The position numbers and the translations under genes were made by a program. The notes under the pieces were generated by a model. It was not told the origin of the DNA. It did no database searches and saw nothing but the letters and a program-made list of their open reading frames with translations. From positions 304,501 through 368,500 of the forward strand of contig JAKLGU010000001.1 in assembly GCA_022710485.1 (NCBI GenBank): a DNA stretch of 64,000 bases. The letters run 5' to 3'. Of the stretch, positions 59,307 to 64,000 are shown piece by piece (position 1 is the stretch's first letter; every line of letters begins with the position of its first letter). The DNA comes from Gemmatimonadota bacterium (lineage in GTDB: Bacteria; Gemmatimonadota; Gemmatimonadetes; Gemmatimonadales; GWC2-71-9).

Positions 59307-60499
59307 GCGGACTCCCTCACCAGGGGGACGAGCGCGACAGGCCCCGGCCGGACGAGCACCCGGTCCACGCGCGTGGCGGTGGCGGTCACCACGTCAATCT
59401 CCAGCCCGCCGATCACGAAACGCTCTCCTGCCGCCGGGATCCGGCCGGCCAGCTCGGCGAGCAGGCCGCCGATGGTGGAGGCGCCCCGCGCCGGCAGCGC
59501 CACCCCGAAGCGCGCCGCGACGTCGGCGGTCGAGGTGGCCCCGTCGAGTTCGGCCAGGGTCGTACCGCCCGGCGCCGGGAGAGTCGCGGGGGGCTGGTCG
59601 TGTTCGTCGTAGATCTCGCCGACCAGCTCCTCGAGCAGGTCCTCGAGCGACACGAGCCCGAGCGTCCCGCCGAACTCGTCGAGCACGATCGCGAGGTGGC
59701 GCCGCTCCCGCTGCATGTCGAGGAAGAGCTCGCCGGCCGCACGCCCCGGCGCGGCCACCGCGACGGGCCGCAATGGCAGCGGGTCGCCGGGTCGCAGCTT
59801 GAAGAGGTCGAAGGCGTGGAGCATCCCCACGATCTCGTCGAGCGTGCCGCGGTACACCGGGATCCGGCTGTACCCGCTCTGCGTGAACACCTGCACGATG
59901 TCCTGCAGCGTGGCGTCTTCCGGAATGGCGATGAGGTCGGTGCGGGGCGTCATGATCTCGCGCACCGGCCGGCTGGCGAACGCCATGACGCCGCCAACCG
60001 TGCGGAGGTCCTCGTCAGCGCGGAGGCCCACCGCCGCGCCTTCGCGCCAGAGCGTGCGGAACTCCGTGGCCCGCGAAGGCCGGCGGTCAGGCAGCAGGAT
60101 GCCGAGGAACCGCGCCCATGGCTCGAGCAGCGGCATCGCCACGCGGGTGACGCGATCGGCCCGCGAGGCGGTGAGCCAGCGGGGCGCCAGGTACCCGCTG
60201 AACAGGACGAAGGGGACCGCCACCAGGGCGACGATCGGCGCGAGGAGCAACATCCCCGACCTGGCGAAGATGGCGGGGAACGCCGCGCCGATCAGGATGA
60301 CGCCGAATGCCGAGGTGGCCGCCGCCGCGGTGAGGATGGACTCGATGCGGGAGAGCCACGTCAGCGCCGAGGAGCCGCCGCGCAGCTGCCGGGACACCGC
60401 CCGCGCCAGCTCCGCCCGGCTCACGTACACCAGCGCCGCCCCGGCCATCGATCCGAGAAGCGTGAGCGCCAGCCCAAGCAGGAAGGCAGCCAAGATCAC
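59303..60499 (-). CDS. CorC/HlyC-type CBS-domain protein, copy 1
   Basis: 398 residues. CNNM-like N-terminal membrane domain (about 1-140, four helices), a CBS pair with VREIMTPRTDLIAIPEDATLQDIV and GYSRIPVYRGTLDEIVGMLHAFDL, the LAIVLDEFGGTLGLVSLEDLLEELVGEIYDE motif, and a C-terminal CorC/HlyC transporter-associated domain. The family is implicated in Mg2+/Co2+ homeostasis; haemolysin naming is historical. GTG overlaps copy 2 (GTGA). Confidence 0.92.
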   Translation of the reverse strand: MILAAFLLGLALTLLGSMAGAALVYVSRAELARAVSRQLRGGSSALTWLSRIESILTAAAATSAFGVILIGAAFPAIFARSGMLLLAPIVALVAVPFVLFSGYLAPRWLTASRADRVTRVAMPLLEPWARFLGILLPDRRPSRATEFRTLWREGAAVGLRADEDLRTVGGVMAFASRPVREIMTPRTDLIAIPEDATLQDIVQVFTQSGYSRIPVYRGTLDEIVGMLHAFDLFKLRPGDPLPLRPVAVAAPGRAAGELFLDMQRERRHLAIVLDEFGGTLGLVSLEDLLEELVGEIYDEHDQPPATLPAPGGTTLAELDGATSTADVAARFGVALPARGASTIGGLLAELAGRIPAAGERFVIGGLEIDVVTATATRVDRVLVRPGPVALVPLVRESA

Positions 60500-61677
60500 G
60501 CGGCCTCCCCCGAGCTGGTGCCTTCTCCCGCCGGCACCCGGCGCGCGATCACCCGGCGGACGCGCCGACGCGCCACCTGCTCCACCTCGAGTTCGACGCC
60601 GCCGATCCGCACCCGGTCGCCGGCGCGGGGGACGCGACCGAGTTGCGCGAGCACCAGCCCACCCACGGTGCTGACCTCCTCGTGGCCCAGGTCCTCGTGA
60701 AACAGCGACTCAAGTTCGGTCAGGGCGACCCCACCCAGGACGCGGAAGGTGTCGGGATCCACCGCCACGACCGGCTCGACCTCGTCCACGTCGTACTCGT
60801 CGTGGATTTCCCCCACCACCTGCTCCAGGATGTCCTCGAGGGTGATGAGCCCGGCGGTGCCCCCGAACTCGTCCACCACCACGGCCAGGTGGCTTGGTCC
60901 CCGCTGGAAGTCGCGGAGCTGGCGGTCGAGCGTCTTGCCCTCGGGGACGAAAGGCACCGGGCGGATCAGGGTAGTCCAGCGCGCCGCGTTCGGGGCGTCG
61001 TCGAGGTGGGCCAGCATGTCCTTGGCGTACACCACGCCGGCCACCGCGTCGGGCTGGCCCTCGAAGACCGGCAGGCGCGCGTGCTCGGATCGGCTCAGCG
61101 TCGAGACGACGTCCTCCCGCGCATCCGACAGGTCCACACCGACGATGTCGATCCGCGGCGTCATCACCTCGGCGACGGTCATGTCGGACAGGGCGAAGAC
61201 GCCGATCATGGCGTCGCGGTGCGCCGGGCCGATCGCGCGGCCGGGCGCGGCGACCGGGCGCATTCCGCGCTGGTCCACCACGGTGACGAGGCGATAGAGG
61301 GGGCGGAAGATGGCGAGCGACCGCGCCGCGCCGGGGCGCACCAGCCGCGCGAGATCGGGGGCGATGGCGGCAAGGAGCCGCGGGAGGAGGTCGCCCACGA
61401 CCCATACGACCGACACGGAGAGGAAGAGGTGCACCGCCGCCTTGAGCGGTGGCCAGGCCCACCAGACGACGGAGGTGGCGGCCGCCGCTCCGGCGATCAC
61501 CAGGAGCGCGAGGTGCGCCAAGTGAAGGCGCCGCGCGAGCGGCAGCCCGGCCGCGACGTCCCCCTCCGCGCGCGGGAGGTCTCCCTCCGCCTCGGCGGCA
61601 AGCGCCAGCCACGCCGCCCAGAGCGCGAAGACGAGGAGCGCCGCCGGGGAGAGATAGCTGTGGAAGAGGTCGGTCAC
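60496..61677 (-). CDS. CorC/HlyC-type CBS-domain protein, copy 2
   Basis: 393 residues, a divergent tandem paralogue of copy 1 with the same order: membrane domain (about 8-115), MTVAEVMTPRIDIVGVDLSDARED, ARLPVFEGQPDAVAGVVYAKDML, LAVVVDEFGGTAGLITLEDILEQVVGEIHDEYD and CorC-associated domain. GTG 61675-61677 is chosen because it overlaps the ybeY stop (GTGA); the open frame upstream lies within ybeY. Confidence 0.92.
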   Translation of the reverse strand: MTDLFHSYLSPAALLVFALWAAWLALAAEAEGDLPRAEGDVAAGLPLARRLHLAHLALLVIAGAAAATSVVWWAWPPLKAAVHLFLSVSVVWVVGDLLPRLLAAIAPDLARLVRPGAARSLAIFRPLYRLVTVVDQRGMRPVAAPGRAIGPAHRDAMIGVFALSDMTVAEVMTPRIDIVGVDLSDAREDVVSTLSRSEHARLPVFEGQPDAVAGVVYAKDMLAHLDDAPNAARWTTLIRPVPFVPEGKTLDRQLRDFQRGPSHLAVVVDEFGGTAGLITLEDILEQVVGEIHDEYDVDEVEPVVAVDPDTFRVLGGVALTELESLFHEDLGHEEVSTVGGLVLAQLGRVPRAGDRVRIGGVELEVEQVARRRVRRVIARRVPAGEGTSSGEAA

Positions 61678-62099
61678 AGCACCGTCCGCAGGTAGCGTTC
61701 CTGCCGAACCCACATGGTGGACGCCTCGCGGCCGGCACCGTCGTCGTGGTCCCACCCGAGGATGTGCAGCGTACCGTGGATGACCAGGCGGAGCAGCTCC
61801 TCGCGCAGCGGCAGGCCGCGGCGGCGCGCCTCGCGCTCCGCCTGCCAGCGGCAGATGTAGAGGTCGCCGAGCAACCCTCCCCGCGGGTCGGGCAGGGCGA
61901 AGCTGATGACGTCGGTGGGGAAGTCGTGCCCCTTGTGGTGGTGGTTCATCTGGCGCATCGCCTCGCGCCCGAGGAAGGTGACGGACACCGCCGCGTGGCG
62001 GCGCTCGCCCTCCAGCACCGCCCGGACCGCCTTGCGCACGGCGGCCGCCGGCACCGGTACGACGCGGCCGTGGACGGTGACTTCAGCCGCCGATGCCAC
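61674..62099 (-). CDS. ybeY: Endoribonuclease YbeY
   Basis: Single-strand RNase for 16S rRNA 3'-end maturation and ribosome quality control. 141 residues with VSVTFLGREAMRQMNHHHKGHDFPTDVISF and the zinc-binding HGTLHILGWDH. Start GTG 62097-62099, preceded by AGGAG; 15 bp after phoH, the common phoH-ybeY-corC order. Confidence 0.95.
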   Translation of the reverse strand: MASAAEVTVHGRVVPVPAAAVRKAVRAVLEGERRHAAVSVTFLGREAMRQMNHHHKGHDFPTDVISFALPDPRGGLLGDLYICRWQAEREARRRGLPLREELLRLVIHGTLHILGWDHDDGAGREASTMWVRQERYLRTVL

Positions 62100-62114
62100 G
62101 CGTCTCCTGCACCG

Positions 62115-63074
62115 TCATCCGACCTGGTCCTCCGCGTACGCGCGGATGATGTCCCGCACCAGACGGTGGCGGACAACGTCGGTGTCCTGGAGGTAGCAGA
62201 AGGAGATCCCCTCGATGCCGGGGAGGATCCGCTCCACCTGGATGAGCCCCGAGTCCTCGCGCTTGGGGAGGTCCACCTGCGTCTTGTCGCCGGTGACCAC
62301 GACGCGGCTGTTCACGCCAAGGCGGGTGAGGAACATCTTCATCTGGGCGCCAGTGGCGTTCTGCGCCTCGTCGAGGATGATGAAGGCGTCGGAGAGCGTA
62401 CGGCCGCGCATGTAGGCCAGCGGCGCGATCTCGATGATGCGAGTCTCGAGCGCCTTCTGCACCTTCTCCGACGGCATCATGTCCTCGAGCGCGTCGTAGA
62501 GTGGGCGGAGGTAGGGATCCACCTTCGCCTGCAGGTCGCCCGGGAGGAAGCCGAGCGACTCGCCCGCCTCGACGGCGGGCCGGGCGAGGATGATCCGCTT
62601 GACCCGCTTCCGCGCCAGCGCCTCCACCGCCTTGGCCACCGCGAGGTAGGTCTTCCCGGTGCCGGCGGGGCCGATGCCGATCACGATGTCGTGCGCGGCG
62701 ATGGCGGCGAGGTAGTCCTTCTGGCCCGCGGTCTTGGCAACGATGGCCTTCCGCATCCCCGGCAGCACGATGCGCCCGTCGCCGCTGGTGGCGGGGAGTT
62801 CGGCCCCCGGCTCCGAGGCGATGCGGTAGACGTCTTCCGGCGCGATGGACTCCCCCATGCGAGCGAGGTCGATCAGCCCCTGCACCACAGGCGTGGCCCG
62901 CTCGATCTGCTCGAGGGTGCCGCCCAGGGTCAGGGTGTCGCCGCGCAGGGTGGCGCGGACCCCGAGGGCGCGCTGGAGTTCGAGCAGGTTCACGTCGTTG
63001 ACGCCGCCGAGCAGGAGGGGATCGGCGCCCTCGGTGGAGAGGCGGTGCACGACGTCGTTGGCGTCAGCCTTCAC
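62115..63074 (-). CDS. PhoH-family ATPase
   Basis: 319 residues. N-terminal KH-like region (about 15-110), then a helicase-like ATPase: [23 protein letters not shown] (Walker A), [42 protein letters not shown] (Walker B). Associated with RNA metabolism, often with YbeY. Start GTG 63072-63074 lies inside the aspS end (11-bp overlap). Confidence 0.94.
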   Translation of the reverse strand: MKADANDVVHRLSTEGADPLLLGGVNDVNLLELQRALGVRATLRGDTLTLGGTLEQIERATPVVQGLIDLARMGESIAPEDVYRIASEPGAELPATSGDGRIVLPGMRKAIVAKTAGQKDYLAAIAAHDIVIGIGPAGTGKTYLAVAKAVEALARKRVKRIILARPAVEAGESLGFLPGDLQAKVDPYLRPLYDALEDMMPSEKVQKALETRIIEIAPLAYMRGRTLSDAFIILDEAQNATGAQMKMFLTRLGVNSRVVVTGDKTQVDLPKREDSGLIQVERILPGIEGISFCYLQDTDVVRHRLVRDIIRAYAEDQVG

Positions 63075-64000
63075 CAGTTACCTCCAGGTGGAGCGCGGCG
63101 AGATCCTTCGCGTCCACGGTGGTCGGGGCGCCCTCGAAGAGGGCGCGGGCGGCGGTGGACTTCGGGAAGGCGATCACGTCGCGGAGCGAGGTGGCTCCGG
63201 CCAGGAGCATGACGATCCGGTCGAAGCCGAGCGCGAACCCGCCGTGGGGCGGCGCGCCGGCGGCGAGGCCGTCGAGGAGGAACCCGAACCGCCGGCGGAT
63301 GTCCGGCTCCGGGATGTCGAGCAGCTCGAAGATCGTCGTCTGCAGCTCCGGCGTCGTGATCCGGATGGAACCGCTGCCGAGCTCGTTGCCGTTGTACACC
63401 GCGTCGTAGTGCAGCGCGCGGCACTTCCACGGCTCCGAGCGGAGTCGCGCGGCGTCATTCGGGTGCGGCGCGGTGAAGGGGTGGTGCGCCGGCGACCACG
63501 CGCCGGTGGCGGGGTCCTGCTCGAAGAGCGGGAAGTCCACTACCCAGCAGAAGGCGTGCGGCTCCGAGGGCGTCACGCCGGGCCGCCGGGTGAGCGCCAC
63601 GCGCACGGCGTGCAAGGCGGGGGAGGTGACGGCGTCCGCGCCGGCGACGGCGAGCAGCAGGTCGCCGGTGGCGCCGCCGACCTTTTCGAGCGTGGCCGCG
63701 CCGATCGCCTTGACCCCCTGCCCTTCCCAGCCTGCTTCAGTGCGCTTGGCCCAGATGAGCCCGCCGGCGCCGGCGTCCTTGGCCGCGGCGGAGAGGGCGT
63801 CGATCTCTTTCCGACTCGCGTCGCCCTGGCCGGCCGCCACGATGCCGCGCACTCGGCCTCCGCCGTCGATGGCCGTCCGCACGAACGGCGCGGCGTCCGC
63901 CGCCACGAGCGGCGTCAGGTCCCGGATCTCGAAACCGTAGCGGAGGTCGGGCTTGTCCACGCCGTAGCGCTCCATGGCGTCGCGGTAGGCCAGGCGCCGG
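63064..64000 (-). CDS. aspS: Aspartyl-tRNA synthetase, 5' part outside the window
   Basis: The C-terminal 311 residues are visible, starting mid-protein at RRLAYRDAMERYGVDKPDLRYG. The rest includes the bacterial-type GAD insert (about 25-130 of the visible part), AHHPFTAPH, and class II motif 3 GFALGFDRIVMLLAG with LRDVIAFPKST. Charges tRNA-Asp (or Asp/Asn). Both the insert and the end are intact. No asparaginyl specificity can be judged without the N-terminal domain. Confidence 0.96.
   Translation of the reverse strand, partial: RRLAYRDAMERYGVDKPDLRYGFEIRDLTPLVAADAAPFVRTAIDGGGRVRGIVAAGQGDASRKEIDALSAAAKDAGAGGLIWAKRTEAGWEGQGVKAIGAATLEKVGGATGDLLLAVAGADAVTSPALHAVRVALTRRPGVTPSEPHAFCWVVDFPLFEQDPATGAWSPAHHPFTAPHPNDAARLRSEPWKCRALHYDAVYNGNELGSGSIRITTPELQTTIFELLDIPEPDIRRRFGFLLDGLAAGAPPHGGFALGFDRIVMLLAGATSLRDVIAFPKSTAARALFEGAPTTVDAKDLAALHLEVTGEG

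Overview
The window is GC-rich, gene-dense bacterial chromosome. It is diderm: a TonB-dependent receptor, an OmpA-family protein and several lipobox signal peptides are encoded. The gene repertoire and style (GTG starts, 4-nt stop/start overlaps, acyl-CoA and storage-polymer genes) fit Gemmatimonadota or a similar GC-rich environmental phylum, but no rRNA is present and that placement is inference. I see no transposon, phage or CRISPR array. Both ends cut genes: dnaB on the left, aspS on the right.

Left arm (1-8.7 kb, minus strand): dnaB, a type-4 uracil-DNA glycosylase, coaBC, rpoZ, gmk and yicC form a housekeeping run. A TonB-type outer-membrane protein, leucyl aminopeptidase and a GNAT acetyltransferase follow. 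From 8.8 to 16.8 kb on the plus strand lies a tightly coupled five-gene operon: isoaspartyl dipeptidase, cyanophycinase, cyanophycin synthetase, a second CphA-like protein reduced to an N-terminal region plus a Mur-ligase module, and an amidase. It encodes synthesis and complete breakdown of a cyanophycin-like Asp/Arg polymer, and the orphan Mur ligase is its unexplained part.

16.8-28 kb: ABC-F ATPase with an ArsC-like protein, a Ca2+/Na+ antiporter, a sulfide module (ArsR regulator, sulfide:quinone oxidoreductase, TusE/DsrC, DsrE), an HsmA-like membrane protein, OmpA, a DUF1254 protein, tRNA-Leu(CAA), and an ECF sigma / anti-sigma / Spy-like cassette. 28.2-36.6 kb: a TetR regulator with a palindromic operator precedes an acyl-CoA operon (three crotonases, aldehyde dehydrogenase, thiolase, 3-hydroxyacyl-CoA dehydrogenase) that contains a BoxB/PaaA-family diiron oxygenase, suggesting degradation of an aromatic or cyclic CoA-thioester. 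36.7-44.9 kb: amidohydrolase, secreted protein, rplU-rpmA, RNase G/E, acyl-CoA dehydrogenase, a PQQ-type sugar dehydrogenase and a small membrane protein bracketed by octamer repeat arrays.

44.9-64 kb is one unbroken minus-strand run: aspS, phoH, ybeY, two CorC-type CBS proteins, mgtE, meaB, an acyl-CoA mutase large subunit, a bacterial eRF1-like (baeRF) protein, the B12-binding mutase subunit, an acyl-CoA carboxylase beta subunit, a lipoprotein subtilase, a split AtuA pair, a crotonase, a 63-residue membrane protein and recQ. Many junctions overlap by 1-4 nt. The catabolic core suggests branched-chain or propionyl-type acyl-CoA metabolism.

Several short repeat families occupy the gaps. The most striking is an octamer (GCGGGGNN) tandem array that starts exactly after the stop codon of three different genes and also occurs inside the uracil-DNA glycosylase reading frame.
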